From assembly GCA_964478165.1 (NCBI GenBank), contig CAYZGU010000044.1:124001-188000 (forward strand): 64,000 nt of DNA. Direction: 5' to 3'. Below are positions 1 through 8,317 of this stretch, piece by piece. This DNA is from CAYZGU01 sp964478165. GTDB lineage: Bacteria > Poribacteria > WGA-4E > JAJDTR01. The first letter of the stretch is position 1. Each line of letters opens with the position of its first letter. A program made the translations under genes and the position numbers. The notes beneath the pieces were generated by a model. That model had not been told where the DNA came from. It did no database searches and saw only the letters and a program-made list of their open reading frames with translations.

Positions 1-2935
1 GGGTTGCGATAAGTTTAAATCCCATCTCGTACAGTTTTTTTGCGATGAAGATAATTGCACGTTTATCCTTGTTTCTTACACTAATAAATGCGTTGCCTTC
101 AAGTGGCAGTCTATCTCCACACGCGTCTTGTGCCTTAGCAAATGCTTGAGAAAGATCCATATCGATTCCCATTACTTCTCCAGTCGATTTCATCTCGGGT
201 CCTAGTCTTGAATCTGCTCCAGGAAAGCGGTCGAATGGGAAAACGGGAGCTTTTACGCTGAAATACTTCGGTTCAATCTCGTTTACGAATTCGAGCTCTT
301 TAAGAGATTTTCCCGCCATAACGCGTGCAGCCAATTTTGCCAATGGAACACCGATGGCCTTGCTAACGAACGGAATCGTTCGTGATGCCCGTGGATTTAC
401 TTCAAGTACGAAGATTCTATCATCGCGTATAGCATACTGTATATTCATTAGGCCGCGCAAGTTGAGTGCCGTTGCAAGTGCGTAGGTGTCTTTCTTGAGC
501 TGTTCGATCTGTTCCTCGACAAGTGTGTGTGGTGGTAAGACACAATCACTGTCGCCGGAATGGATTCCAGCCTCTTCGATATGCTCCATTATCCCGCCGA
601 TGACGGTGATTTCACCGTCGGAAATCGCATCAACATCGACCTCAATGGCGTCTTCCAAATATTTATCAATCAATATAGGATGTTCCGGCGAAGCAGCAAC
701 TGCTGACTGCATATATCCCTGAAGCAATTCTTTGTTGTAGACAATTTGCATGGCACGTCCCCCGAGAACATATGATGGGCGGACTATAACCGGATAACCC
801 AACGATTCCGCAATTGGGAGTGCTTCTTCAATTGAGACCGCGACACCATTAGGCGGCTGGGCCAGCCCAAGCTGATTCAGTACCTCTTTGAATAGTTTGC
901 GATCTTCTGAACGAGCGATGTTCTCAGGGCTCGTTCCAATTATTGGTACACCGGCTTCTTGTAATCCCAAAGCAAGATTTAGCGGTGTTTGACCACCGAA
1001 CTGAATTATCACACCATCGGGTTGTTCCCGGTCAACGATGTTCAAAACATCCTCATGTGTAAGTGGCTCAAAATAGAGTCGGTCTGATGTGTCATAGTCG
1101 GTGCTGACAGTTTCAGGGTTGCTGTTGACCATGATGGTTTCATAGCCGTCTTCTTTGAGTGCCATCGCCGCGTGGACACAGCAGTAGTCAAACTCAATCC
1201 CTTGACCAATGCGGTTTGGACCTCCACCTAATATCATAATCTTTTTTTTGGACGTTGGTCGAACTTCATCTTCACTGGAGTAGGTTGAATAATAGTAAGG
1301 GGTCTCGGCTTCGAACTCAGCGGCACATGTGTCTACTGTTTTAAATGTTGCTTCAATCCCAACCGCTTTGCGTTGTTTTCTTACATCGGTTTCTGAGATG
1401 TTCCAGATGCTCGATAACTGGCGGTCGGAAAAACCGAACTGTTTTGCTTTGTAAAGTAGGTTCTGAGCTGATTCTGTCAACGGTTTATCTGGTGAATAGT
1501 GCTGAAGATTTTCTCCAAGTTCTACCTCGAAGTCAACAATCTCCTTGATATTATAAAGAAAGAAAGAATCTATCTGTGTAAATCCGTGGATTTGTTCGAT
1601 ACTCATTCCCTGTTGTAATGCTTTCTTGATGTAGAAAACTCGTTCTATGTTGGGGATTGTTAATTTTTGAGAAAATTCGGAAATCGGTAACTCTTCGAGG
1701 GCATGATTGTCTAGTCCGTGCCAGCCCGTTTCCAGTGAACGTAAGCCTTTCTGCAATGCTTCTTTGAAAGTTCTACCAATTGACATTGCCTCTCCCACCG
1801 ACTTCATCTGAATTGTCAGTGATTCGTCCGTGCCTCGAAATTTCTCGAATGTCCAACGTGGAATTTTTACGACAACATAGTCAATCGTGGGTTCAAAGCA
1901 TGCGGGAGTTTGACGTGTAATGTCGTTCGGAATTTCATCAAGTGTATAGCCGACGGCTAGCTCGGCTGCGATCTTAGCAATTGGAAATCCTGTTGCTTTG
2001 GAAGCAAGTGCAGAGCTTCGTGAAACTCGCGGATTCATTTCAATAACGACCTGTTTGCCTGTGTCCGGATTAACGGCAAACTGAATATTCGAACCGCCTG
2101 TATCAACCCCGATTTCACGAATAATTTTTATAGCTGAGTCCCGCATGAATTGATATTCTTTATCTGTTAATGTCTGTGCTGGGGCAACCGTAATGCTATC
2201 TCCTGTATGGACACCCATCGGATCGACATTTTCAATAGAGCAGATTATCACCACATTGTCATTGACATCACGCATGACCTCGAGCTCAAACTCCTTCCAT
2301 CCGATTACCGATTCCTCAATCAAGAGTTCATTAATTGGGCTTAATGCTAAACCAGTTTCGACCATCTTCGCAAACTCTTCAATGTTGTATGCAATTCCAC
2401 CCCCGGTCCCGCCGAGTGTGTATGCCGGACGGATAATCGCCGGAAAACCGATTCTCGAAATTAGCTCCATAGCATCATCGACTGAATGTGCGATTTCACT
2501 GTTTGGTACGCCCAACCCGATTTCTTGCATTGCGTTCTTAAATAGTTCCCGGTCTTCGGCTTTCTGGATTGCGTTGAGTTTGGCACCGATTAGTTCTACG
2601 TCATATTCATCAAGGACACCAGATTCCGCGAGTTGAACGGAAACATTTAATCCCGTTTGTCCTCCCAGTGTAGGTAGCAAGGCATGGGGCCGTTCTTTTG
2701 CAATTATCTGTTTAACGACCTCTGGTGTAATCGGCTCAACGTAGGTACGATCTGCAGTTTCGGGATCGGTCATGATTGTCGCTGGATTACTATTAACAAG
2801 GACAACCTCGTATCCATTTTCTTTTAGGGCTTTGCACGCTTGAGTTCCCGAATAGTCAAATTCGCAGGCTTGACCGATAATAATCGGTCCAGAGCCGATG
2901 ATTAAGATTTTGTTGATATCAGTTCGTTTTGGCAT
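1..2935 (-). CDS. carB: Carbamoyl-phosphate synthase large subunit, 3' end outside the window
   Basis: Large subunit of carbamoyl-phosphate synthase, which joins glutamine-derived ammonia, bicarbonate and two ATP to make carbamoyl phosphate for pyrimidine and arginine synthesis. The reverse strand stays open from ATG at 2935 to the window edge, 978 codons. The family is about 1,070 residues, so roughly the last 90 residues are missing. The N-terminus starts MPKRTDINKILIIGSGPI, followed by GQACEFDYSGTQA, which is typical of CarB. The last visible residues (YEMGFKLIAT) fall at the start of the C-terminal allosteric MGS-like domain. It lies 93 nt downstream of carA and is the last visible gene of the PyrR-controlled operon. 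Identification is by family recognition of the translated ends and the unbroken frame. Confidence 0.95.
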   Translation of the reverse strand, partial: MPKRTDINKILIIGSGPIIIGQACEFDYSGTQACKALKENGYEVVLVNSNPATIMTDPETADRTYVEPITPEVVKQIIAKERPHALLPTLGGQTGLNVSVQLAESGVLDEYDVELIGAKLNAIQKAEDRELFKNAMQEIGLGVPNSEIAHSVDDAMELISRIGFPAIIRPAYTLGGTGGGIAYNIEEFAKMVETGLALSPINELLIEESVIGWKEFELEVMRDVNDNVVIICSIENVDPMGVHTGDSITVAPAQTLTDKEYQFMRDSAIKIIREIGVDTGGSNIQFAVNPDTGKQVVIEMNPRVSRSSALASKATGFPIAKIAAELAVGYTLDEIPNDITRQTPACFEPTIDYVVVKIPRWTFEKFRGTDESLTIQMKSVGEAMSIGRTFKEALQKGLRSLETGWHGLDNHALEELPISEFSQKLTIPNIERVFYIKKALQQGMSIEQIHGFTQIDSFFLYNIKEIVDFEVELGENLQHYSPDKPLTESAQNLLYKAKQFGFSDRQLSSIWNISETDVRKQRKAVGIEATFKTVDTCAAEFEAETPYYYSTYSSEDEVRPTSKKKIMILGGGPNRIGQGIEFDYCCVHAAMALKEDGYETIMVNSNPETVSTDYDTSDRLYFEPLTHEDVLNIVDREQPDGVIIQFGGQTPLNLALGLQEAGVPIIGTSPENIARSEDRKLFKEVLNQLGLAQPPNGVAVSIEEALPIAESLGYPVIVRPSYVLGGRAMQIVYNKELLQGYMQSAVAASPEHPILIDKYLEDAIEVDVDAISDGEITVIGGIMEHIEEAGIHSGDSDCVLPPHTLVEEQIEQLKKDTYALATALNLRGLMNIQYAIRDDRIFVLEVNPRASRTIPFVSKAIGVPLAKLAARVMAGKSLKELEFVNEIEPKYFSVKAPVFPFDRFPGADSRLGPEMKSTGEVMGIDMDLSQAFAKAQDACGDRLPLEGNAFISVRNKDKRAIIFIAKKLYEMGFKLIAT

Positions 2936-3028
2936 AATCAGCTATTTGTGAAGTATGAAGTCCGGCGATAAGGCATGAGAAGTCACTTTCAATGTAATTT
3001 CAAATACTGAGGACCAAATGTCGCTTGC

Positions 3029-4141
3029 CTACGTTGATTTCATCAGATTTGTGAATCTTTCAAAGAGATAATTTGCATCGTGAGGTCCGGGAGATGCCTC
3101 TGGATGATATTGTACGGAAAAAGTGGGGTGTTCCGAGTGCTGCATGCCTTCGAGTGTCTGATCGTTCAGATTAATGTGCGTGATTTCCACAGTCCTTGGC
3201 AGCGAGTCGATATCGACACAAAATCCGTGATTTTGTGCTGTGATTTCTACGCGTCCAGTCTCAAGTTGCCTTACAGGCTGGTTAGATCCCCGGTGGCCGA
3301 ATTTTAGCTTGAAGGTTTTCCCGCCAAACGCAAGCCCTAACAACTGGTGTCCCAGACAGATTCCGAAAATCGGTTTCTTGCCGATGAGTTGCTTAATTGT
3401 TTTCACAGCATAGTTGACGGGTTCCGGATCTCCGGGGCCATTGGACAAAAAGATACCATCAGGGTTATATGCTAGAATCTCATCAGCGGACGTATGAGCA
3501 GAGACCACCTGAACTTCGCAGCCATGACGTGCCAGTTGGCGCAGAATATTGTATTTAATCCCAAAATCCATTGCAACGACTCGAAACTGTGGTATGAATC
3601 TAGGCGAGAGGGCATCGTTTAATTCTTTGCCAGGATCGTTCCATGAATAAGACTGGGTGCATGTCACCTTTTGTGCCAAATCAGCTCCGATTAACCCAGG
3701 CCATGTTTGAGCTTTTTTCACTAGGCTTTGTGAATCGTTGGTTACTGTTGAAAGAACGCCATTCATGACGCCATGCAGGCGCAACCGCCTTGTAAGGGCT
3801 CGAGTGTCGATTCCTTGAATTCCAATAATTCCATATTGTCTGAGATAGTTATCAAGGCTCAAATTTGAGCGCCAGTTGCTGTAATGCGAGCTATATTCAC
3901 GTACGATGAACCCTTCAACTTGTGGCCCGATAGATTCAACATCTGCGTCATTGCATCCATAGTTCCCTATCAATGGATAGGTCATGGTAACAATTTGACC
4001 GGTATATGACGGATCTGTGATTACTTCTTGATAGCCTGTCATACCTGTGTTGAAAACGACTTCGCCTAAAGTCTCACCGAGTGCGCCAAAATGATCGCCC
4101 TCAAAAACCGTACCGTCTGACAACGCTAGGATTGCTTTCAT
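3029..4141 (-). CDS. carA: Carbamoyl-phosphate synthase small subunit (glutamine amidotransferase)
   Basis: Small subunit of carbamoyl-phosphate synthase; it hydrolyses glutamine and passes ammonia to CarB. The protein has an N-terminal CPSase_sm_chain domain (FNTGMTGYQEVITDPSY) and a C-terminal class I glutamine amidotransferase domain with the nucleophile elbow GICLGHQLLG and the HPEASPGPHD catalytic His/Glu motif. From this start it is 370 residues, the normal length. The frame extends 13 codons further upstream to an ATG at 4180, but family members begin at MKAILALSDG, so 4141 is preferred; neither start has a strong Shine-Dalgarno. It is followed by carB and preceded by a GNAT gene in the same orientation. 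Confidence 0.95.
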   Translation of the reverse strand: MKAILALSDGTVFEGDHFGALGETLGEVVFNTGMTGYQEVITDPSYTGQIVTMTYPLIGNYGCNDADVESIGPQVEGFIVREYSSHYSNWRSNLSLDNYLRQYGIIGIQGIDTRALTRRLRLHGVMNGVLSTVTNDSQSLVKKAQTWPGLIGADLAQKVTCTQSYSWNDPGKELNDALSPRFIPQFRVVAMDFGIKYNILRQLARHGCEVQVVSAHTSADEILAYNPDGIFLSNGPGDPEPVNYAVKTIKQLIGKKPIFGICLGHQLLGLAFGGKTFKLKFGHRGSNQPVRQLETGRVEITAQNHGFCVDIDSLPRTVEITHINLNDQTLEGMQHSEHPTFSVQYHPEASPGPHDANYLFERFTNLMKST

Positions 4142-4279
4142 AGTTTTCGGTTTTCTGAATGGTTCAGGAACTAACATCAAAGGTTCCGCTGATTCTATTC
4201 ACCGTTGCTCTGGCTAGGCTTCCGTGACAATGGAGGTAGTTTATCCAGACCGGACCCCATATTGAACTTCGGGTTATGG

Positions 4280-4873
4280 TTATTTATTCTCTGAGTGTTT
4301 AGTGATGGCGACCGTCTCGCGTGTCCGCTGTATTTCGTTCCGAAGAATCGAATATAATTTCAAATCATGAAATTTGTTTTTGGCGAGGGAGTGTTGTCGC
4401 AATATGCCCTCAAATTTCATGTCGACTTTCTCCATTACGCGGGCCGAAGCCATATTGTCAAGCATGCAGGTACCCTCTATTCTATTCAAATTCCACTTTT
4501 CAAATGCAAACCGAATAATCGCGGACACTGATTCAGTGGCATAGCCTTGTCCCCAATGTCTTCTTGACAAATTGAAGGCTATTTCCGCGCGGCGGTGCTG
4601 CAGGTTAAAGCTGTGTAGAAAACAAATGCCAATGACTTTCTGACATATATTTCGTAGGATTGACCAGCACGCAAAATCCTCGTCAGTCAACCATGAAAGC
4701 AGTTCTTGGCTGTCTCTAAGCGAGTGGTGGGTGTGCCAGAAGTTATACTTTGTTACTTGAGGATCCGAAGCAAATTCAAATGTGTCTTTGGCATCACTCA
4801 ATTTTGTACATCTCAAAATGAGTCTTTTTGTTTGTATTAGGGGGAGATTCTTGAAGCGCTCATTCTTACTCAC
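4280..4873 (-). CDS. GNAT-family N-acetyltransferase (RimJ/RimL-like)
   Basis: Acetyltransferase of the Acetyltransf_3 type, similar in layout to ribosomal-protein N-acetyltransferases (RimJ/RimL/YdaF group). The visible marks are the start TKRLILRCTKLSDA, the central strand RRAEIAFNLSRRHWGQGYATE carrying the acetyl-CoA-binding R/Q-x-x-G-x-G/A loop (here HWGQGYA), and the late motif ARVMEKVDMKFEG. Length 197 residues fits. The start is a GTG overlapping the last codons of pyrC by 8 nt, which implies translational coupling. The substrate cannot be told from sequence. Its place between pyrC and carA may be simple operon hitch-hiking. Confidence 0.85.
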   Translation of the reverse strand: MSKNERFKNLPLIQTKRLILRCTKLSDAKDTFEFASDPQVTKYNFWHTHHSLRDSQELLSWLTDEDFACWSILRNICQKVIGICFLHSFNLQHRRAEIAFNLSRRHWGQGYATESVSAIIRFAFEKWNLNRIEGTCMLDNMASARVMEKVDMKFEGILRQHSLAKNKFHDLKLYSILRNEIQRTRETVAITKHSENK

Positions 4874-6146
4874 TTAGGACACCATCGCGGAAAACCATCG
4901 TGGGCCAACCGTTAAGTTTCCAATTACCAAATGGGGTGTTCCTGCTTTTCGATTGAAACTGTTCTGGATTGACTGTGAAGATCTTATGTGGGTCTATGAT
5001 TGTTACATCTGCAACGGCACCGGGTGAGAGAGTTCCTCGATTAATACGTAGGATCTGCGCAGGGACGTACGTCATTTTCGCAATCGCTTCGGCAAGAGAT
5101 AGGCGGTTCGTATTCACGAGTTTTGTAAGAACGAGTGGAACGCAGGTTTCAAGACCGACGATTCCAGGCGGTGCTTCTGCGAGACCTTGTGCTTTCTCAG
5201 AAGCAGTGTGTGGCGCGTGATCTGTGGCAATCGCATCAAGTGTTCCATCGACTAACCCTTGGAGAACCGCATCAACGTCAGTTTGTGTGCGGAGCGGTGG
5301 GTGCATTTTAGCATTCGTTCCGTGGGCATTAATCTCTGATTCGGTCAATGTAAAGTGATGTGGCATGGCCTCAGCCGTCACGCGAATTCCCTTTTGCTTT
5401 CCCCAGCGAATGAGCTCAACGGCTCCAACGGTGCTGACATGAAGAATATGTATGTGGCCACCTGTCAACTCGGCAAGCATAATGTCACGTGCAACGATGA
5501 TATCTTCAGCGGCATTTGGGCTGCCAGGCAGATTAAGTATTCGCGAGGTTTCACCAAGATTCATCGGAGCCCCAGCACTGAGATTATGCTCCTCGCAGTG
5601 TACCATTACGGGAAAATCAAGCTCCGCACTGAGGGTTAATACCTGCCGCATGATCTCAGCATTCATGACAGTCTTACCGTCATCACTAACGGCTACCGCA
5701 CCAGCGTCAAGCAGCGCCGGGATATTGGTCAATTCTTTTCCGGCAAGGTTCTTAGTAATACTTCCCAAGGGAAAAACGTTCGCAGCACCACGTTTCTTCG
5801 CTTGGGTTTTGATGAACGTGACAATCGCTGGCGTATCTGCCACCGGGTTTGTGTTTGCCATACAGGCCACGGATGTAAATCCACCTGCTACTGCTGCACG
5901 TGTGCCAGACGAAATTGTTTCTTTATGCTCAAATCCCGGTTCACGTAGGTGAACATGCATGTCAATCAACCCAGGCGTGACAATGAGTCCCGTTGCTTCG
6001 ACTATTTGGGTCGATGAGCCATCACCAATTGCGATGTTCTCCCCAATCTCAGAGATCTTTCCATCCGTAATTAAGAGGTCGCCAATCGAGTCCACTTTAT
6101 TAGCAGGGTCAAGAATACGCCCGTTTCGGATTAGTACTTGGTCCAT
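4866..6146 (-). CDS. pyrC: Dihydroorotase (multifunctional-type, class I)
   Basis: Zinc amidohydrolase converting carbamoyl aspartate to dihydroorotate, the third step of pyrimidine synthesis. Key features are the metal-binding DMHVHLREPG motif near residue 60 (His-x-His), the VMVHCEEH and HILHVST histidine motifs, and IATDHAPHT with the late metal/catalytic Asp. From the chosen start it is 426 residues, normal for the class. The frame extends upstream to 6182 but MDQVLIRNGRILDP is the conserved beginning, and this ATG follows the pyrR stop codon after one base, so the two are coupled. No aspartate transcarbamylase (pyrB) gene lies next to it in this window, although pyrR-pyrB-pyrC is a common order. 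Confidence 0.95.
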   Translation of the reverse strand: MDQVLIRNGRILDPANKVDSIGDLLITDGKISEIGENIAIGDGSSTQIVEATGLIVTPGLIDMHVHLREPGFEHKETISSGTRAAVAGGFTSVACMANTNPVADTPAIVTFIKTQAKKRGAANVFPLGSITKNLAGKELTNIPALLDAGAVAVSDDGKTVMNAEIMRQVLTLSAELDFPVMVHCEEHNLSAGAPMNLGETSRILNLPGSPNAAEDIIVARDIMLAELTGGHIHILHVSTVGAVELIRWGKQKGIRVTAEAMPHHFTLTESEINAHGTNAKMHPPLRTQTDVDAVLQGLVDGTLDAIATDHAPHTASEKAQGLAEAPPGIVGLETCVPLVLTKLVNTNRLSLAEAIAKMTYVPAQILRINRGTLSPGAVADVTIIDPHKIFTVNPEQFQSKSRNTPFGNWKLNGWPTMVFRDGVLSE

Positions 6147-6147
6147 T

Positions 6148-6669
6148 TTAGTCCACTTCGTATATGCTGGCGCTATCCGCATCGCGATCTTCTACCAACT
6201 GAACGCGAACAATTTCTTTGCTAGAAGTTGGAATGTTTTTTCCGACGTAGTCGGCAGCAATGGGGAATTCACGATGTCCACGATCGATTAATACGGCGAG
6301 CTGAATCGCATCCGGACGTCCAAAATCCATGAGGGCATCCATTGCAGCGCGTATGGTTCGTCCAGTGTAGATTACTTCATCGACCAAAATGATGCGTTTT
6401 CCGGCAATGTCGAACGGAATATCTGTGTGATTCAACTTGATATCTTGGTTATGAAGATTTATATCATCCCGATAAAGATATACATCGATGGCACCTGAAG
6501 GAACTCCGATACCCTCAATCTCTTCGAGATTTCTGGCGATTCGGTGCGCGAGGAAATCGCCACGACTTTTTATACCGATTAGCACTAAGTTTCCAATTTC
6601 GCGATGATTCCGTTCCAAAATCTCATGTGAAATTCGGATTAATGCCCGTCGAATATCTTCTGCGTTCAT
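6148..6669 (-). CDS. pyrR: Bifunctional pyr operon regulator / uracil phosphoribosyltransferase
   Basis: PyrR senses UMP/UTP and binds the leader RNA of pyr operons to force transcription termination; many homologues also have weak uracil phosphoribosyltransferase activity. The PRPP-binding loop is visible as ILVDEVIYTGRTIRAAMDAL, close to the family form. The preferred ATG overlaps the stop of the upstream HD gene in an ATGA, giving 173 residues; an ATG at 6690 would add seven residues (MREKTKV). A matching PyrR-binding hairpin lies in the leader at 7406-7442, so autoregulation of this operon is strongly suggested. Confidence 0.95.
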   Translation of the reverse strand: MNAEDIRRALIRISHEILERNHREIGNLVLIGIKSRGDFLAHRIARNLEEIEGIGVPSGAIDVYLYRDDINLHNQDIKLNHTDIPFDIAGKRIILVDEVIYTGRTIRAAMDALMDFGRPDAIQLAVLIDRGHREFPIAADYVGKNIPTSSKEIVRVQLVEDRDADSASIYEVD

Positions 6670-7271
6670 GACCTTTGTCTTTTCGCGCATGTGTCTAGTA
6701 CCTCTTTTCTCCTCTCAATTAGGAGATTCATGATTTCCTGAATCTGTGGAAAATGTTTAAAGGCGCGTCGGTTCAAAGCATTTTCCCAGAACGTTTCTAG
6801 CGATCGATAGCCAAGTTTTTCATACTCATATGCTTGAATCATTAATTCAAGTTTATCAGCAGCTCCTATCAGTTTGCTTTCGAGGGAGACGTTCCCCTGG
6901 AACTCGTTCCAAATATCTATATAGCTTTGACCGATAGCTCCGAAACTTCCAAACATTGATTTTATTGCTTCACGTTCGCCATGCGTTTTTACATTTTCAG
7001 GAATGTACTCAAGGGCAGGCAATGGAATATCGCCAATTTTGGCTTCAGCGATGTCATGCAATAATGCCATCCGCATCACTTTCACCAAATCCAGAGGAAC
7101 ACCATGTGTTTTCAGTAGGTCTGCCAAGACCATTGACAAAAGTGATACGCGGTAGGAGTGGTCTGCTATACTCTCCGTGTCTTTGATGCCTCGAAACTGC
7201 CAACCCGATCGTGGGAGGTTTTTGAGTGCACCGATTTCTTCAATAAAGTCTAATATAGTTTGTGCGTTCAT
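6666..7271 (-). CDS. HD-domain phosphohydrolase (YfbR/HDDC2-like, probable 5'-deoxynucleotidase)
   Basis: Metal-dependent HD-family hydrolase. It shows the pattern of the YfbR/HDDC2 group: an early His in ADHSYRVSLLSMVLA, the HD pair in MALLHDIAEAKIGDIP, and a late Asp in GAADKLELMIQAYEY. Members remove phosphate from deoxynucleoside 5'-monophosphates. Length 201 residues is typical. It is the first gene behind the PyrR attenuator and overlaps pyrR by 4 nt, so its level should follow pyrimidine supply. A role in nucleotide salvage or pool balance is inferred from family and position; the exact substrate is unknown. Confidence 0.8.
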   Translation of the reverse strand: MNAQTILDFIEEIGALKNLPRSGWQFRGIKDTESIADHSYRVSLLSMVLADLLKTHGVPLDLVKVMRMALLHDIAEAKIGDIPLPALEYIPENVKTHGEREAIKSMFGSFGAIGQSYIDIWNEFQGNVSLESKLIGAADKLELMIQAYEYEKLGYRSLETFWENALNRRAFKHFPQIQEIMNLLIERRKEVLDTCAKRQRS

Positions 7272-7314
7272 TGATTGGAGGCGAGTTCGAATACATCGTT
7301 CTCAAAATAGACAT

Positions 7315-7344
7315 AAAAAAACCTCCCGACAGAGGAAGGGAGGT
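7315..7344 (-). terminator. Attenuator terminator of the pyr operon
   Basis: On the minus strand the RNA forms a 7-bp perfect stem (ACCUCCC with GGGAGGU, arms 7338-7344 and 7321-7327) around a 10-nt loop, followed directly by a run of U. It lies between the operon promoter and the first gene, 43 nt before its ATG, so it can only act as a regulated terminator. The 5' arm region CCCUUCC (about 7333-7341) can instead pair with the GGAAGGG at the 3' side of the PyrR hairpin, giving an antiterminator. Confidence 0.9.
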
Positions 7345-7405
7345 CACGTTCCAGAAGAATGCGATAAAGTAGTACTGCGGTCGCACTGGAGGTTTGTTTT
7401 GACAT

Positions 7406-7442
7406 CCCCCTTCCTAACCTCACCGGATTAGATTAAAAGGGT
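7406..7442 (-). promoter_or_regulatory. PyrR-binding RNA hairpin (anti-antiterminator)
   Basis: The leader RNA carries AAUCCGGUGAGGUU (7416-7429), a full match to the known PyrR target consensus ARUCCNGNGAGGYU. It folds as a hairpin with stem CUAAUC/GGUUAG and the conserved CNGNGA hexaloop (CGGUGA), over a lower stem CCCUU/AAGGG separated by a purine-containing internal loop. Bound PyrR would hold this hairpin, free the terminator arms at 7315-7344 and stop transcription when uridine nucleotides are high. Confidence 0.92.
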
Positions 7443-7449
7443 TACTCTT

Positions 7450-7466
7450 GCACGTATCATACGTGC
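7450..7466. promoter_or_regulatory. Perfect 17-bp palindrome at the pyr transcription start
   Basis: The sequence is two perfect 8-bp arms (GCACGTAT and ATACGTGC) around a single central base. It begins about 7 nt downstream of the -10 box of the pyr promoter, so it covers the expected start site. It could be a DNA operator or, as RNA, a small hairpin at the 5' end. Its function is not known. Confidence 0.55.
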
Positions 7467-7472
7467 CTTGGA

Positions 7473-7502
7473 ATTATAGCATGCCGTGAGTGACCAATGC
7501 AA
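7473..7502 (-). promoter_or_regulatory. Sigma-70-type promoter of the pyr operon
   Basis: On the minus strand a perfect -10 TATAAT (7473-7478) is preceded by an extended TGC and, after an 18-nt spacer, by TTGCAT (7497-7502) as -35. The start would be near 7466. The leader is then about 195 nt to the ATG of the HD gene, enough to hold the attenuator. Confidence 0.8.
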
Positions 7503-7522
7503 GGAAAAATAACGGTGCGACA

Positions 7523-8317
7523 TCATTTGTCTTGTGTCGCGCTTATCTCATCTTTAGAGATTTTCTGGACGCTTTTCGGATTGAATGTCTGTTGGGTATC
7601 TACGCGGAGCGCGACTTCAATTCGTCCTCCGGTTAGGACGAAAAACTGAATAAGAAAGCCGCCACCTTCCATTGATTCGATTTGGTACGCTTCGGGCTCC
7701 AGTGTCTCAAGCCACAGAGGTAAAGATTCGTCGAACTGTGGGTGGCCAATCACTGCTTCTGGTAGAGCGATGATGAGAGTGCCTGGTGTATCACCAATAG
7801 CATTTCCAATCAGCTTCCGTGTTTGAACCATGAATGGTACAACGTGACTTGCATATTCGAAGTCGTTTTCACCGTTCCGTTGTGGTGGAACAAGTCCCCA
7901 TGTCAGGTGATGTACGAATGGATTTCCATAACCCTGACTCAGCATGTGTTGTAGCGCTTCCTCATCTACAGGGTGGACAACAGCGACATAGTCGAACCAA
8001 CCATTGTCTCGTTCAGGATTTCCTGGGGGAAGTCCGGCGGAAACATTGATGTAGTCACAACCGTCGACTGGTGACGGGTAACAGCGTGAATCCCAGCCGG
8101 AAACATATCCGAGTCGCTTTAACGCCCCTGACACTGTATGAGGCGGATCCGCGAAGATTGCTGCGTGATCGAGGTTAGACAATAATTGAATACCCATTGC
8201 GGACAATTTTTCGGCAACTTCGGTAGCTTCTTGAAGTCTCAAACAGGCATTTCCAATCGTCAAATAATCAGAAAAGTTTTTAGGGATCGAAACGCAGTTC
8301 GTCATGATGGGCCTCAT
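7523..8317 (-). CDS. Hypothetical protein (possible VOC/glyoxalase-like fold)
   Basis: A 264-residue protein I do not recognise. Two segments begin in a similar way (SNLDHAAIFADPP near residue 50; FDYVAVVHPVDEEA near residue 110), followed by NPFVHHLTWG, which faintly recalls the paired beta-alpha-beta modules and His ligands of vicinal-oxygen-chelate proteins. No signal peptide or membrane segment is seen. It is transcribed in the same direction as the pyr operon and ends just upstream of its promoter, so it is a separate unit. The function is unknown. Confidence 0.7.
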   Translation of the reverse strand: MRPIMTNCVSIPKNFSDYLTIGNACLRLQEATEVAEKLSAMGIQLLSNLDHAAIFADPPHTVSGALKRLGYVSGWDSRCYPSPVDGCDYINVSAGLPPGNPERDNGWFDYVAVVHPVDEEALQHMLSQGYGNPFVHHLTWGLVPPQRNGENDFEYASHVVPFMVQTRKLIGNAIGDTPGTLIIALPEAVIGHPQFDESLPLWLETLEPEAYQIESMEGGGFLIQFFVLTGGRIEVALRVDTQQTFNPKSVQKISKDEISATQDK

